Assembly (NCBI RefSeq): GCF_029537235.1
Contig: NZ_CP120638.1
Span: 2,656,501 to 2,720,500, forward strand
DNA length: 64,000 nt
Direction: 5' to 3'
DNA from: Rhizobium sp. 32-5/1
GTDB lineage: Bacteria; Pseudomonadota; Alphaproteobacteria; Rhizobiales; Rhizobiaceae
In this document: positions 37,952-47,947 of the stretch, one piece after another
Layout: every line of letters begins with the position of its first letter
Numbering within the stretch: position 1 is the first letter of the stretch
Program-made: the position numbers and the translations under genes
Notes under the pieces: model-generated
What the model was told of the DNA's origin: nothing
The model's database searches: none
Seen by the model: only the letters and a program-made list of their open reading frames with translations

Positions 37952-38154
37952 TGAATTCAGAGTCTCTCGGGTCGGTTGTGGCTCTGCTGCCTTTCGTTGT
38001 GTTCCTGATTATTTATGTGATGGCGCTTCGAAGATCTAAGCAGAACATGGCCGAAGTTACCCGCATAAACGAGGCTCTCCTTTCAGCAAATTTAGAAATG
38101 GTCAAAAAGCTTCAAAATATTGAAGCTATGCTCCAAAAAGATAGGCAAGATTGA
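37948..38154 (+). CDS. Small single-TM protein coupled between sucC and sucD
   Basis: 68 residues. ATG 37948 overlaps the sucC stop (ATGA) and its TGA overlaps the sucD ATG by one base. GAGGG lies before the tandem ATGATG. Residues about 8-27 are a membrane helix ([20 protein letters not shown]), followed by RRSK and a helix with a heptad-like Leu/Ile pattern to the end. Codons (TTA, ATA, AGA, TCA) are visibly more AT-rich than in sucC and sucD, which suggests a later acquisition. I do not recognise a family. sucD has only a weak ribosome site, so this ORF may drive its translation. Confidence 0.72.
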   Translation: MMNSESLGSVVALLPFVVFLIIYVMALRRSKQNMAEVTRINEALLSANLEMVKKLQNIEAMLQKDRQD

Positions 38155-39056
38155 TGTCGATCCTCGTCAACAAAGACACAAAGGTCCTCGTGCAGGGCCT
38201 GACCGGCAAGACCGGCACCTTCCACACCGAGCAGGCGCTTGCCTATTACGGCACGCAGATGGTCGGCGGTATCCACCCGAAGAAGGGTGGCGAAACCTGG
38301 ACAGGTTCGAAGGGCGAAAGCCTGCCAATCTTCGCAACGGTTGCCGAAGCCAAGGAACGGACGGGCGCCAATGCATCCGTGATCTACGTTCCGCCGGCTG
38401 GCGCAGCCGACGCGATCATCGAGGCGATCGAAGCCGAGATCCCGTTCATCACCTGCATCACCGAAGGCATCCCGGTCATGGACATGGTTCGCGTCAAGGC
38501 TCGCCTCGACCGCTCCAAGTCGCGCCTGCTGGGTCCGAACTGCCCCGGCATCATGACCCCGGAAGAGTGCAAGATCGGCATCATGCCGGGCTCGATCTTC
38601 CGCAAGGGTTCGGTCGGCATCGTGTCGCGGTCGGGCACACTGACCTATGAAGCCGTGTTCCAGACATCGAACGAAGGCCTTGGCCAGACGACGGCTGTCG
38701 GCATCGGCGGCGACCCGGTGAAGGGCACAGAGTTCATCGATGTGCTGGAAATGTTCCTCGCCGACCCTGCCACGACTTCGATCATCATGATCGGCGAAAT
38801 CGGCGGTGCGGCGGAAGAAGACGCAGCGCAGTTCCTGATCGACGAAGCCAAGAAGGGTCGCAAGAAGCCGATGGCTGGCTTCATCGCCGGTCGCACGGCG
38901 CCGAAGGGCCGGACCATGGGCCACGCAGGTGCTGTCGTCTCCGGCGGCAAGGGCGATGCAGAGTCGAAGATCGCTGCCATGGAACAGGCCGGCATCAGGG
39001 TTTCGCCGTCCCCGGCACGCCTCGGCACCACGCTGGTCGAAGTTCTCAAGGGTTGA
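38154..39056 (+). CDS. sucD: Succinyl-CoA synthetase alpha subunit
   Basis: 300 residues from ATG 38154. The CoA-binding Rossmann domain has '[19 protein letters not shown]' and '[31 protein letters not shown]'. '[12 protein letters not shown]' and the phosphohistidine loop '[21 protein letters not shown]' follow. The start overlaps the stop of the small membrane ORF, and re-initiation is likely because no strong SD is seen. Confidence 0.97.
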   Translation: MSILVNKDTKVLVQGLTGKTGTFHTEQALAYYGTQMVGGIHPKKGGETWTGSKGESLPIFATVAEAKERTGANASVIYVPPAGAADAIIEAIEAEIPFITCITEGIPVMDMVRVKARLDRSKSRLLGPNCPGIMTPEECKIGIMPGSIFRKGSVGIVSRSGTLTYEAVFQTSNEGLGQTTAVGIGGDPVKGTEFIDVLEMFLADPATTSIIMIGEIGGAAEEDAAQFLIDEAKKGRKKPMAGFIAGRTAPKGRTMGHAGAVVSGGKGDAESKIAAMEQAGIRVSPSPARLGTTLVEVLKG

Positions 39057-39072
39057 GACATCAATGTGATGA

Positions 39073-39092
39073 GGCGGGCCTTGCAGCCCGCC
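39073..39092 (+). promoter_or_regulatory. GC hairpin between sucD and sucA
   Basis: GGCGGGC-CTTGCA-GCCCGCC, a perfect 7-bp stem 16 bases after sucD without a T run. It may stabilise the upstream mRNA or act as a partial terminator. Confidence 0.5.
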
Positions 39093-39118
39093 TGCGTTGC
39101 ACCATCTGAGAGGGAGCG

Positions 39119-39253
39119 ATGACGCAAACCGGCGCCGTCCTCCAGCAAAAACCGACCGGGAAGAGCCCGGCGCATCCAACAAGTCGGGAGGCGGACGGAC
39201 AGGTCCGCGGAACACCATGGCAAGGCAAGAAGCCAACGAGCAATTTCTGCTGA
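39119..39253 (+). CDS. Possible leader ORF overlapping the sucA start
   Basis: 44 codons (MTQTGAVLQQKPTGK...) from ATG 39119, preceded by AGAGGGAG, a better ribosome site than that of sucA. It reads through the sucA ATG in another frame and stops 37 bases inside sucA. The sequence has no known domain. A hairpin GCGGAC...GTCCGC (39191-39208) sits just before the sucA start. It could couple or modulate sucA translation or be chance. Confidence 0.35.
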   Translation: MTQTGAVLQQKPTGKSPAHPTSREADGQVRGTPWQGKKPTSNFC

Positions 39254-42213
39254 CATCGTTCCTTGACGGCGCGAACGCCAGCTATATCGAACAGCTCCAT
39301 GCGCGCTACGAAAGCGATCCATCGTCGGTTTCCGGCGAGTGGCAGTCGTTCTTCAAGGCGCTGCAAGACGCGCCCGAAGATGTGGTGAAGGCAGCCAAGG
39401 GCGCCTCCTGGAAGAAGGCCAACTGGCCGATCCCAGCCGGTGGCGACCTCGTTTCGGCGCTCGACGGCGATTGGGGTACAGTCGAAAAGGTCATCGAAAA
39501 GAAGGTGCAGGCGAAGGCCGAGGCACAGGCTGCCGTAACCGGCGTCGTGACATCACCTGCCGACGTTCACCAGCAGACCCGCGATTCGGTTCGCGCCATC
39601 ATGATGATCCGCGCCTATCGCATGCGCGGCCACCTGCATGCCAAGCTCGACCCGCTCGGCATCGCCGCACCGGTCGAAGACTATAACGAGCTGTCGCCGA
39701 AGTCCTACGGCTTCGAGGAAAGCGATTATGATCGCCGCATCTTCCTCGACAACGTGCTGGGCCTTGAATACGGCACTCTGCGCGAGATGCTTGAAATCCT
39801 TGAGCGTACCTATTGCTCGACGCTCGGCGTCGAGTTCATGCACATTTCCGATCCGGAAATCAAAGGCTGGGTTCAGGAGCGCATCGAAGGCCCGGACAAG
39901 GGCGTTGAATTTACCCCTGAGGGCAAGAAGGCGATCCTGCAGAAACTGATCGAGGCGGAAGGCTTCGAGCAATTCATCGACGTCAAATACAAGGGCACGA
40001 AGCGCTTCGGTCTTGATGGCGGCGAATCGCTTATCCCGGCGCTGGAGCAGATCATCAAGCGCGGCGGCCAGGAAGGCCTGAAGGAAATCATCTTCGGCAT
40101 GGCCCACCGCGGCCGTCTGAACGTGTTGACCAACGTCATGGGCAAGCCGCATCGGGCCGTGTTCCACGAATTCAAGGGCGGCTCGGCTGCGCCTGATGAC
40201 GTGGAAGGCTCGGGCGACGTGAAGTACCATCTGGGTGCTTCCTCCGACCGCGAGTTCGACGGCAACAAGGTGCATCTGTCGCTGACGGCCAACCCGTCGC
40301 ATCTGGAAATCGTCAATCCAGTCGTCATGGGCAAGGCCCGTGCCAAGCAGGACCAGATGGCCAAGGTCTTCGAAGGCGATATCATTCCGCTTTCTGAGCG
40401 CGCTCAGGTCATGCCGCTGCTTCTGCATGGCGATGCGGCCTTTGCCGGGCAGGGTGTCACGGCTGAAATCCTCGGGCTGTCGGGCCTGCGCGGCCATCGC
40501 GTTGCCGGCACCGTTCATTTCATCATCAACAACCAGATCGGCTTCACCACCAATCCGGCCTTCTCGCGCTCGTCGCCCTATCCGTCCGACGTCGCCAAGA
40601 TGATCGAAGCGCCGATCTTCCATGTCAACGGCGACGATCCGGAAGCGGTGACTTACGCTGCCAAGATTGCCACCGAATTTCGGATGAAGTTCCACAAGCC
40701 GGTCGTCATCGACATGTTCTGCTATCGCCGCTTCGGCCATAACGAGGGCGATGAGCCGTCGTTCACGCAGCCGAAGATGTACAAGGTCATCCGCGCCCAC
40801 AAGACGGTCGTTCAGATCTACGGCGAACGCCTGATTGCCGAAGGCCTGATCTCCGAAGGCGATCTCGAAAAGATGCGCGCCGACTGGCGGGCTCATCTCG
40901 AGCAGGAATTCGAAGCGGGCCAGGCCTACAAGCCGAACAAGGCCGACTGGTTGGACGGCGTGTGGTCCGGCCTTCGCGCTGCCGACAATCAGGACGAACA
41001 GCGCCGTGGCAAGACCTCGGTGCCGATGAAGATGCTGAAGGACGTCGGCCGCAAGCTTTCGGAGGTTCCGGCAGGCTTCCACGCGCACAAGACCATCCAG
41101 CGCTTCATGGACAACCGTGCCGCCATGGTGACATCCGGCGACGGTATCGACTGGGCCATGGCAGAAGCGCTTGCCTTCGGCACGCTCTGCATGGAAGGCA
41201 CGAAGATCCGCCTGTCGGGCCAGGATTGCGAACGCGGCACGTTCTCGCAGCGCCATTCGGTACTCTACGACCAGGAAACCGAAGACCGCTACATTCCGCT
41301 TGCCAACCTGTCGCCGACGCAGGCCCGCTACGAAGTCATCAATTCGATGCTTTCGGAAGAGGCCGTGCTCGGTTTCGAATATGGCTATTCGCTCGCCCGT
41401 CCGAATGCGCTCACGCTTTGGGAAGCCCAGTTCGGTGACTTCGCCAATGGTGCACAGGTCGTCTTCGACCAGTTCATCTCGTCGGGCGAACGCAAGTGGC
41501 TGCGCATGTCCGGCCTCGTCTGCCTTCTGCCGCATGGTTATGAAGGCCAGGGTCCAGAGCACTCCTCGGCCCGCCTCGAGCGCTGGCTGCAGATGTGCGC
41601 CGAAGACAACATGCAGGTCGCCAACGTCACGACGCCGTCCAACTACTTCCACATTCTGCGCCGCCAGATGAAGCGCGACTTCCGCAAGCCGCTCATCATG
41701 ATGACGCCGAAGTCGCTGCTGCGCCACAAGCGTGCGGTGTCCTCGCTGTCGGAAATGGCTGGCGAAAGCTCGTTCCACCGCCTGCTGTGGGACGATGCCG
41801 AAGTCATCAAGGACGGCCCGATCAAGCTTGCCAAGGACGCCAAGATCCGTCGCGTCGTACTCTGCTCCGGCAAGGTCTATTACGATCTCCTGGAAGAGCG
41901 CGAAAAGCGCGGCATCGACGATGTCTACTTGCTGCGCGTCGAGCAACTCTATCCGTTCCCGGCCAAGGCGCTGATCAACGAACTCTCGCGCTTCCGCAAT
42001 GCGGAGATGGTCTGGTGCCAGGAAGAGCCGAAGAACATGGGCGCCTGGTCGTTCATTGACCCGTATCTCGAATGGGTGCTGGCGCATATCGATGCCAAGT
42101 ACCAGCGGGTGCGCTATACTGGCCGTCCGGCCGCCGCCTCGCCGGCGACGGGCCTGATGTCGAAGCACCTGGCGCAGCTCGCTGCGTTCCTCGAAGACGC
42201 GCTTGGAGGCTAA
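39217..42213 (+). CDS. sucA: 2-oxoglutarate dehydrogenase E1
   Basis: 998 residues from ATG 39217; the family begins at 'MARQEANEQFLLTSFLDGANASYIEQL'. The TPP domain contains 'FGMAHRGRLNVLTNVMGKPH', 'HGDAAFAGQGVTAEILGLS' and 'INNQIGFTTNP'. The C-terminal transketolase-like part has 'SGQDCERGTFSQRHSVL' and 'LPHGYEGQGPEHSSARLERWLQ'. Decarboxylates 2-oxoglutarate with TPP, which ties it to the thiamine genes upstream in the window. sucB follows after 78 bases. Confidence 0.98.
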   Translation: MARQEANEQFLLTSFLDGANASYIEQLHARYESDPSSVSGEWQSFFKALQDAPEDVVKAAKGASWKKANWPIPAGGDLVSALDGDWGTVEKVIEKKVQAKAEAQAAVTGVVTSPADVHQQTRDSVRAIMMIRAYRMRGHLHAKLDPLGIAAPVEDYNELSPKSYGFEESDYDRRIFLDNVLGLEYGTLREMLEILERTYCSTLGVEFMHISDPEIKGWVQERIEGPDKGVEFTPEGKKAILQKLIEAEGFEQFIDVKYKGTKRFGLDGGESLIPALEQIIKRGGQEGLKEIIFGMAHRGRLNVLTNVMGKPHRAVFHEFKGGSAAPDDVEGSGDVKYHLGASSDREFDGNKVHLSLTANPSHLEIVNPVVMGKARAKQDQMAKVFEGDIIPLSERAQVMPLLLHGDAAFAGQGVTAEILGLSGLRGHRVAGTVHFIINNQIGFTTNPAFSRSSPYPSDVAKMIEAPIFHVNGDDPEAVTYAAKIATEFRMKFHKPVVIDMFCYRRFGHNEGDEPSFTQPKMYKVIRAHKTVVQIYGERLIAEGLISEGDLEKMRADWRAHLEQEFEAGQAYKPNKADWLDGVWSGLRAADNQDEQRRGKTSVPMKMLKDVGRKLSEVPAGFHAHKTIQRFMDNRAAMVTSGDGIDWAMAEALAFGTLCMEGTKIRLSGQDCERGTFSQRHSVLYDQETEDRYIPLANLSPTQARYEVINSMLSEEAVLGFEYGYSLARPNALTLWEAQFGDFANGAQVVFDQFISSGERKWLRMSGLVCLLPHGYEGQGPEHSSARLERWLQMCAEDNMQVANVTTPSNYFHILRRQMKRDFRKPLIMMTPKSLLRHKRAVSSLSEMAGESSFHRLLWDDAEVIKDGPIKLAKDAKIRRVVLCSGKVYYDLLEEREKRGIDDVYLLRVEQLYPFPAKALINELSRFRNAEMVWCQEEPKNMGAWSFIDPYLEWVLAHIDAKYQRVRYTGRPAAASPATGLMSKHLAQLAAFLEDALGG

Positions 42214-42291
42214 AGGGAAGGCTGAACAAGCCTTTCCTCCTCTCCCGAAACAGTCATCAGAACGACACCTGATCAACGGACATTAAACATC

Positions 42292-43532
42292 ATGGCCACA
42301 GAAATCCGCGTTCCCACCCTCGGCGAATCCGTCAGCGAAGCCACCGTCGGCACCTGGTTCAAGAAAGTCGGAGACACCATCAAGGCCGACGAGCCGCTGC
42401 TCGAGCTCGAAACCGACAAGGTGACCATCGAGGTTCCAGCGCCGGCTGCCGGCGTGCTTTCCGAAATCGTTGCCGCCGCCGGTGAAACGGTCGGCCTCGG
42501 CGCGCTGCTCGGCAATATCAGCGGTTCGGGTGCAGCCGCTGCACCGGCTGCTGCCGAGAAGAAGGTTGCTGAGCCAGCCGCTGCCGCTCCGGCCGCCGCT
42601 GCTGCAACCCCGGCCGCTCCGATCGTTGCCTCCGCCATGCCGGCGGCCCTGCGGCTGCCAAAATGCTGGCCGAGAACAACATGTCGGCCGATCAGGTCGA
42701 CGGTTCCGGCAAGCGTGGCCAGGTCCTGAAGGGCGACGTGATTGCCGCCGTCACCAAGAGCATTTCCGTGCCGGCCGCTGCCGCCGAGCCGGTCAAGGCC
42801 GTATCGCGTGGTCCGTCGGCTGCCGAAGATGCACCGCGCGAAGAGCGCGTGAAGATGACGCGCCTGCGCCAGACGATCGCCAAGCGCCTCAAGGATGCCC
42901 AGAACACAGCCGCCATGCTCACCACCTATAACGAGGTGGACATGAGCGCGGTGATGAGCCTGCGGACCAAGTACAAGGACATTTTTGAGAAGAAGCACGG
43001 CGTAAAGCTCGGCTTCATGGGCTTCTTCACCAAGGCCGTGACGCATGCGCTGAAGGAAATCCCTTCCGTAAACGCCGAGATCGACGGCACCGACATCATC
43101 TACAAGAACTTCTGCCACATCGGCATGGCCGTCGGTACCGACAAGGGCCTCGTCGTTCCGGTCATCCGCGACGCGGACGAGATGTCGATCGCCGAAATCG
43201 AGAAGGATCTCGGTCGCCTTGCCAAGCTCGCCCGCGACGGCCAGCTCGGCATGGCCGACATGCAGGGCGGCACGTTCACCATCACCAATGGCGGCGTCTA
43301 CGGTTCGCTGATGTCCTCGCCGATCCTCAATGCGCCGCAGTCCGGCATTCTCGGCATGCACAAGATCCAGGATCGTCCGGTCGTCGTCGGCGGCCAGATT
43401 GTCATCCGTCCGATGATGTATCTCGCGCTCTCCTATGACCACCGCATCGTTGACGGCAAGGAAGCCGTGACCTTCCTCGTTCGCGTCAAGGAAAGCCTCG
43501 AAGATCCGGAACGTCTCGTTCTCGATCTGTAA
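42292..43532 (+). CDS. sucB: 2-oxoglutarate dehydrogenase E2, dihydrolipoyl succinyltransferase (one frame break)
   Basis: About 413 residues when one C is added at 42647-42649, so that '[22 protein letters not shown]' continues the frame. One lipoyl domain with Lys43 in [10 protein letters not shown], an Ala/Pro linker (about 80-118), the E1/E3-binding domain '[20 protein letters not shown]', and a catalytic domain ending '[18 protein letters not shown]', with the active His. It forms the core of the complex. Next are accessory genes, then lpdA. Confidence 0.96.
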
Positions 43533-43544
43533 GGAGAAATTGCA

Positions 43545-43958
43545 ATGGACGTAGCAGGACTGGCCGCATCTCCCTTCGCTGCGATGGTGGCGTGGAGCGT
43601 TGCCCTGCTCGTCTTTCATGTCAGCCTGCAGGGCATGCTGGCGACGCGGGAACTCGGATCGGCATGGAATGCCGGTCCGCGGGATGACGACAAGAAACCG
43701 TCCGGTGCGCTCGCCGGGCGTGCGACGCGCGCTTCGGCGAATTTTCAGGAAACCTACCCAGCGTTTGTGGGGCTCGCATTGGCGCTTGCCATTGTTGGCG
43801 ACCCTTCCGGCTGGGGGCTCATTGGCGCCTGGATCTGGCTCGCTTGCCGGCTGGTTTACATCCCGCTCTATCTTGCTGGCATTCCCTATATCCGATCGCT
43901 CGTCTGGTGCGGCTCGCTGGGCGGCTTGCTCGTCATGGCCGGAACCGTCATCCTATAA
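43545..43958 (+). CDS. MAPEG family membrane protein
   Basis: 137 residues with four hydrophobic segments. 'RATRASANFQETYPAFVGLALAL' and 'WLACRLVYIPLYLAGIPYIRSLVW' match the MAPEG pattern (the conserved R..R...N..E and the R..Y...Y..G). Bacterial MAPEG proteins are related to glutathione-dependent membrane enzymes; the reaction here is unknown. It follows sucB by 12 bases, so it is read with the suc operon. Confidence 0.85.
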   Translation: MDVAGLAASPFAAMVAWSVALLVFHVSLQGMLATRELGSAWNAGPRDDDKKPSGALAGRATRASANFQETYPAFVGLALALAIVGDPSGWGLIGAWIWLACRLVYIPLYLAGIPYIRSLVWCGSLGGLLVMAGTVIL

Positions 43959-43997
43959 GCGTCACAGCCTGGCCGCAGTGATATCAGGAGAAGTGTC

Positions 43998-44645
43998 TTG
44001 CATCCTTACCTCTTCGAACTCGCGTCGCTGATGGCCATCTTTTCCTTTGCCATCATCTCCCCTGGCGCTGATCTTGCGATGGTCATGCGCCAGTCGATCG
44101 TCAACGGCCGTCGCGCGGCGATCATCACCTCGTTCGGCGTGGGCACTGCGCTGATGGTTCATGTGACCTACACGATCCTCGGTCTCGGCCTCGTCATCTC
44201 GCAGTCCATCTACCTCTTCAACATCGTCAAATGGTGCGGCGTCGCCTACCTGATCTATATCGGTGTCAAGGCCCTGCGCGCAGGCAAGACAGATGTGTCG
44301 GCCGCGGCGCAGGAAGGGATCGAGCAAGCCCAGGTCTCGCAGTCTGCGCTGAAAGCCTTCGGTCTCGGTTTTGCCGCCAATGCGCTCAACCCCAAGGCTG
44401 TGTTCTTCTTCCTGTCGATCTTCTCGACGGTTGTGCACGCGCACACACCGATCCCCGTCAAGTTCGGCTATGGCCTGGTTATGGCGAGCTGCCTCATCCT
44501 CTGGTTTGTCGGCGTCAGCCTGTTCATGACGACGCCCAGGATGCGCGCTGCCTTCTCGCGTGCCAGCCAGTGGATCGATCGTTTGAGCGGTGTCGTGTTC
44601 ATCGGCCTCGGTCTCAAGCTCGCCAACGAAAAGGCGGGGGGATGA
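43998..44645 (+). CDS. LysE family exporter
   Basis: 215 residues from TTG 43998, chosen because AGGAG lies upstream. Six hydrophobic segments. 'FAIISPGADLAMVMRQSIVNGRRAAIITSFGVGTALMVHVTYTILGL' is the LysE/RhtB opening with its S-P-G-(P/A), and 'GFAANALNPKAVFFFLSIF' is the second signature. Exports amino acids or related compounds; substrate not predictable. A paralogue lies at 47948. Confidence 0.92.
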   Translation: MHPYLFELASLMAIFSFAIISPGADLAMVMRQSIVNGRRAAIITSFGVGTALMVHVTYTILGLGLVISQSIYLFNIVKWCGVAYLIYIGVKALRAGKTDVSAAAQEGIEQAQVSQSALKAFGLGFAANALNPKAVFFFLSIFSTVVHAHTPIPVKFGYGLVMASCLILWFVGVSLFMTTPRMRAAFSRASQWIDRLSGVVFIGLGLKLANEKAGG

Positions 44646-45139
44646 TGAGGCGCCTGTTTCCGGCAACTGTAGCAGTCCTGCTTTCGGCTTTCGGGCCGGC
44701 AGATGCCGCCGGCTGCCTGCAGGAGCAGGCGATCTACGTCGATCCGGATGGTGCCTACGAACTGCGCTTCGAGCCGGTGGGTTCCGCAAGCGCTGCAACC
44801 AGCAATCATTTCAAGCTCGCGGTGTTGAAAACGGACCTGCTGCTGGACGGCGTCGTCATGGAAGCGGGCGATCCGCCGCGTCCGGCCGGCATGATCATGA
44901 ACAATTGCCCGGAGGGTGATAACACCGGCGCCGAGATTGCCGCCTGCACCATATGGGAAGGCGTTGTCTACGCCGCGGATGCCAGCGGCAAGATCGGCCT
45001 CCTGCCGCCGGAAGGTACGGAGGCTGCGACGCAGATCCTGCTGCCCGATCTTGGCCCGGCGATCCGTAGTTCTGCGATCTGGGGCAAGGCGACGGTTGCC
45101 CCTTTCGATGTCCTCTCGCTGAAGGGATGCAAGCCGTGA
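44642..45139 (+). CDS. Secreted protein of unknown function
   Basis: 165 residues. ATG 44642 overlaps the LysE stop (ATGA). Signal peptide 'LFPATVAVLLSAFGPADA' cleaved before AGCLQEQ. The mature part contains Cys in 'GCLQEQ', 'NNCPEGDN', 'AACTIWEG' and 'LKGCKP', suggesting two disulfides. No domain recognised. It lies in the accessory block between sucB and lpdA and overlaps the SDR start. Confidence 0.7.
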   Translation: MMRRLFPATVAVLLSAFGPADAAGCLQEQAIYVDPDGAYELRFEPVGSASAATSNHFKLAVLKTDLLLDGVVMEAGDPPRPAGMIMNNCPEGDNTGAEIAACTIWEGVVYAADASGKIGLLPPEGTEAATQILLPDLGPAIRSSAIWGKATVAPFDVLSLKGCKP

Positions 45140-45890
45140 ACGCCGAAAAACCTGTGCTTCTCGTCACCGGCGGCAGCCGCGGCATCGGCGCCGCCGTCCG
45201 CCTGGGCGCCGCCCTGCAGGGTTGGCGTGTCGCCGTCAACTATGCGTCGAATGCACAGGCAGCCGAGAAGGTGGTTGCGGAAATTTTGACGGTCGGCGGC
45301 GAGGCGATGGCCGTTCAGGGCGATGTCGGCAGCGAAGCCGGGATTGCCACCATGTTTGCCGCGGTCGATGAAACGTTCGGTCGCCTCGATGGCCTGGTCA
45401 ACAATGCCGGCATTGTCGATGTGCCGGCCCGGATCGACGAGATGTCGGCCGAACGGCTGGAGCGCATGTTCAGGATCAACGTCACCGGCTCGATCCGCTG
45501 CGCTGCCGAAGCGGTGCGGCGCATGTCCAACCGGTATAGTGGCAAAGGTGGGGTGATCGTTAATGTATCTTCCATGGCCGCTGTGCTCGGATCCGGCGGT
45601 CAATATGTCGATTACGCTGCCTCGAAAGGTGCGATCGATACGTTCACCCTCGGGCTTGCCCGCGAAGTGGCAACCGAGGGCATCCGCGTCAATGCGGTGC
45701 GCCCCGGCGTCATCGATACCGATATCCACGCATCCGGCGGTCTGCCGGACCGCGCGCGCGACATGGCTTCCTCGATACCGCTGCAGCGCGCGGGTGAGGC
45801 CAGCGAAGTCGCGGATTCCATTCTCTATCTTCTCTCCCTTCGGCATCCTATGTCACGGGTGCCATTCTCAATGTCAGCGGCGGACGCTAA
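45127..45890 (+). CDS. Short-chain dehydrogenase/reductase (one frame break)
   Basis: About 254 residues when one C is added at 45836-45838, which restores the family end 'LLSPSASYVTGAILNVSGGR' and TAA 45888-45890. 'LLVTGGSRGIGAA' is the NAD(P) loop, 'LVNNAGIVD' the NNAG motif, 'NVSSMAA' the catalytic Ser, and 'YAASKGA' the Tyr-x-x-x-Lys. 'NYASNAQAAEKVV' after the second strand suggests NADP preference. Substrate unknown. ATG 45127 or GTG 45136 may be the start. lpdA follows after 25 bases. Confidence 0.9.
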
Positions 45891-45915
45891 GTGCTCCTGA
45901 AGGAAGGACAATATC

Positions 45916-47322
45916 ATGGCTTATGATCTCATCATTATCGGCAGCGGCCCCGGAGGTTATGTCTGTGCGGTCAAGGCGGCACAGCTCGGCCTGAAGGTCG
46001 CCGTCATCGAAAAGCGCGCGACCTATGGCGGCACCTGCCTCAACATCGGCTGCATTCCGTCCAAGGCGCTGCTGCATGCCTCGGAAGTCTTCCACCAGAC
46101 CGGCCACAGCATCGCCGAACTCGGCGTTGACGTCGGCAAGCCGACGCTCAACCTCGAAAAGATGATGGCGCACAAGGATGCGACCGTTAAATCCAACGTC
46201 GAGGGCGTCTCCTTCCTGTTCAAGAAGAACAAGATCGACGGCATCCAGGGGACAGGCAAAGTGCTGGGCGAGGGCAAGGTCTCCGTCACCAATGACAAGG
46301 GCGAGGAACAGGTTCTCGAGGCCAAGAACATCGTGATTGCCACCGGCTCCGACGTTGCCGGTATTCCCGGTGTTCAGGTCGAGATCGATGAGAAGGTGAT
46401 CGTATCCTCGACCGGCGGCATCGCGCTTGAAAAAGTACCGGCCACCATGGTCGTGGTCGGCGGCGGTGTCATCGGGCTCGAGCTCGGCTCGGTCTGGCAG
46501 CGTCTCGGCGCCAAGGTCACGGTCGTTGAATATCTCGACACGATCCTCGGCGGCATGGATGCCGAAGTCTCCAAGCAGTTCCAGCGCATGCTGGCCAAGC
46601 AGGGTTTCGATTTCAAGCTCGGCGCCAAGGTGACCGGCGTCGAGAAATCCGGTTCCGGTGCGAAGGTGACCTTCGAACCGGTCAAGGGCGGCGATGCTGC
46701 GACCATCGATGCGGACGTGGTTCTGATCGCGACCGGCCGCAAGCCGTTCACTGAAGGCCTCGGGCTTGCTGAGGCGGGCGTTGCTCTGGACCCGCGTGGT
46801 CGTGTCGAGATCGACGGCCATTTCCGCACCAATGTTCCCGGCATTTATGCGCTCGGCGATGTCGTGCGTGGTCCGATGCTCGCTCATAAGGCCGAAGACG
46901 AGGGTGTCGCGGTTGCGGAAATCATCGCCGGCCAGGCCGGGCATGTGAATTATGATGTCATCCCGGGTGTCGTCTACACCCAGCCGGAAGTCGCCTCCGT
47001 CGGCAAGACCGAGGAAGAGCTGAAGGCGGCGGGCGTTGCCTACAAGGTCGGCAAGTTCCCGTTCACCGCAAACGGCCGGGCACGTGCCATGCTGGCGACG
47101 GATGGTTTCGTCAAGATCCTTGCCGACAAGGAAACCGACCGGGTGCTTGGCGGCCACATCGTCGGCTTCGGTGCCGGTGAGATGATCCACGAGATTGCCG
47201 TGCTGATGGAATTCGGCGGCTCCTCGGAAGATCTCGGCCGCACCTGCCACGCCCACCCGACCATGTCGGAGGCCGTCAAGGAGGCCGCGCTCGCGACCTT
47301 CTTCAAGCCGATCCATATGTGA
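45916..47322 (+). CDS. lpdA: Dihydrolipoyl dehydrogenase (E3)
   Basis: 468 residues. FAD loop '[19 protein letters not shown]', redox disulfide Cys41/Cys46 in '[13 protein letters not shown]', NAD loop '[16 protein letters not shown]', and the C-terminal '[14 protein letters not shown]', with the His/Glu pair. Reoxidises the lipoyl group of SucB. Placed at the end of the suc cluster after four accessory genes, it is probably the E3 dedicated to 2-oxoglutarate dehydrogenase. Confidence 0.97.
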   Translation: MAYDLIIIGSGPGGYVCAVKAAQLGLKVAVIEKRATYGGTCLNIGCIPSKALLHASEVFHQTGHSIAELGVDVGKPTLNLEKMMAHKDATVKSNVEGVSFLFKKNKIDGIQGTGKVLGEGKVSVTNDKGEEQVLEAKNIVIATGSDVAGIPGVQVEIDEKVIVSSTGGIALEKVPATMVVVGGGVIGLELGSVWQRLGAKVTVVEYLDTILGGMDAEVSKQFQRMLAKQGFDFKLGAKVTGVEKSGSGAKVTFEPVKGGDAATIDADVVLIATGRKPFTEGLGLAEAGVALDPRGRVEIDGHFRTNVPGIYALGDVVRGPMLAHKAEDEGVAVAEIIAGQAGHVNYDVIPGVVYTQPEVASVGKTEEELKAAGVAYKVGKFPFTANGRARAMLATDGFVKILADKETDRVLGGHIVGFGAGEMIHEIAVLMEFGGSSEDLGRTCHAHPTMSEAVKEAALATFFKPIHM

Positions 47323-47406
47323 TCCGCACGCGGCTGTGACAAACGGCCACCTGTCATCCCCCGGAATGTCGGCGCATTCTTGCGTAGCTATTTCGGGGGA
47401 TTTTTT

Positions 47407-47886
47407 ATGAAGCCGCATCGCGTTTCCGCCGTCTTGCCGGACGAACACCTTCTGCGTGCCGACTGGGCGGATCGTTACGAGATCGATCTTGCACGTGCCC
47501 AATTGACGCCGATCGAGGCTGCGGACCGTACGCTCGCCCAAGCACCGGCCTGGGTCCGCCATCTGCTGGCACTGCGCAACAGGATTGTCGTCCTGTTCGG
47601 GCTCAAAGGCGCCGAGATGCGTCTGGGTGACAGGAACACCATCGGCATTTTTCCTGTACTGAGCCATGACGAACAGGAGGCGGTTCTCGGCTTTGACGAC
47701 AGCCACCTCGATTTTCGCATCGTCGTGGATGTACGACCCAATGGTTCATCCGGGCAGACGGTCGGCGTTACGACGCTGGTGTTCCGAAAGAACCTGTTCG
47801 GCCGTTTCTACATTGCCGCCATCACCCCGTTTCATCGCCTGATCGTACGTACGCTTCTGTCCGGTCTTGCCCGGCACACTGCCTGA
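47407..47886 (+). CDS. DUF2867 protein
   Basis: 159 residues from ATG 47407. 'LRADWADRYEIDL', 'PAWVRHLLALRNRIVVLFGLKG', 'EAVLGFDDSHLDFRIVVDV' and 'FGRFYIAAITPFHRLIVRTLL' match the DUF2867 layout, a soluble SRPBCC-like protein of unknown function. It follows lpdA by 84 bases. Confidence 0.8.
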   Translation: MKPHRVSAVLPDEHLLRADWADRYEIDLARAQLTPIEAADRTLAQAPAWVRHLLALRNRIVVLFGLKGAEMRLGDRNTIGIFPVLSHDEQEAVLGFDDSHLDFRIVVDVRPNGSSGQTVGVTTLVFRKNLFGRFYIAAITPFHRLIVRTLLSGLARHTA

Positions 47887-47947
47887 CTTGTCTTTGCGGC
47901 GCAGGCGTTGTCTATTGCAGGCAGTTTGAAATGCGCTGGAGCAAGAC

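Noticed and set aside
39553-42276. 907-codon open frame antisense to sucA
   Set aside because: Long mirror frames are common opposite GC-rich genes; it has no recognisable domain and sits wholly on a confirmed gene.
45874-47706. 610-codon open frame antisense to lpdA
   Set aside because: Mirror frame of a highly biased gene; residues are rich in His/Asp/Gly as expected from complementing rhizobial codons.
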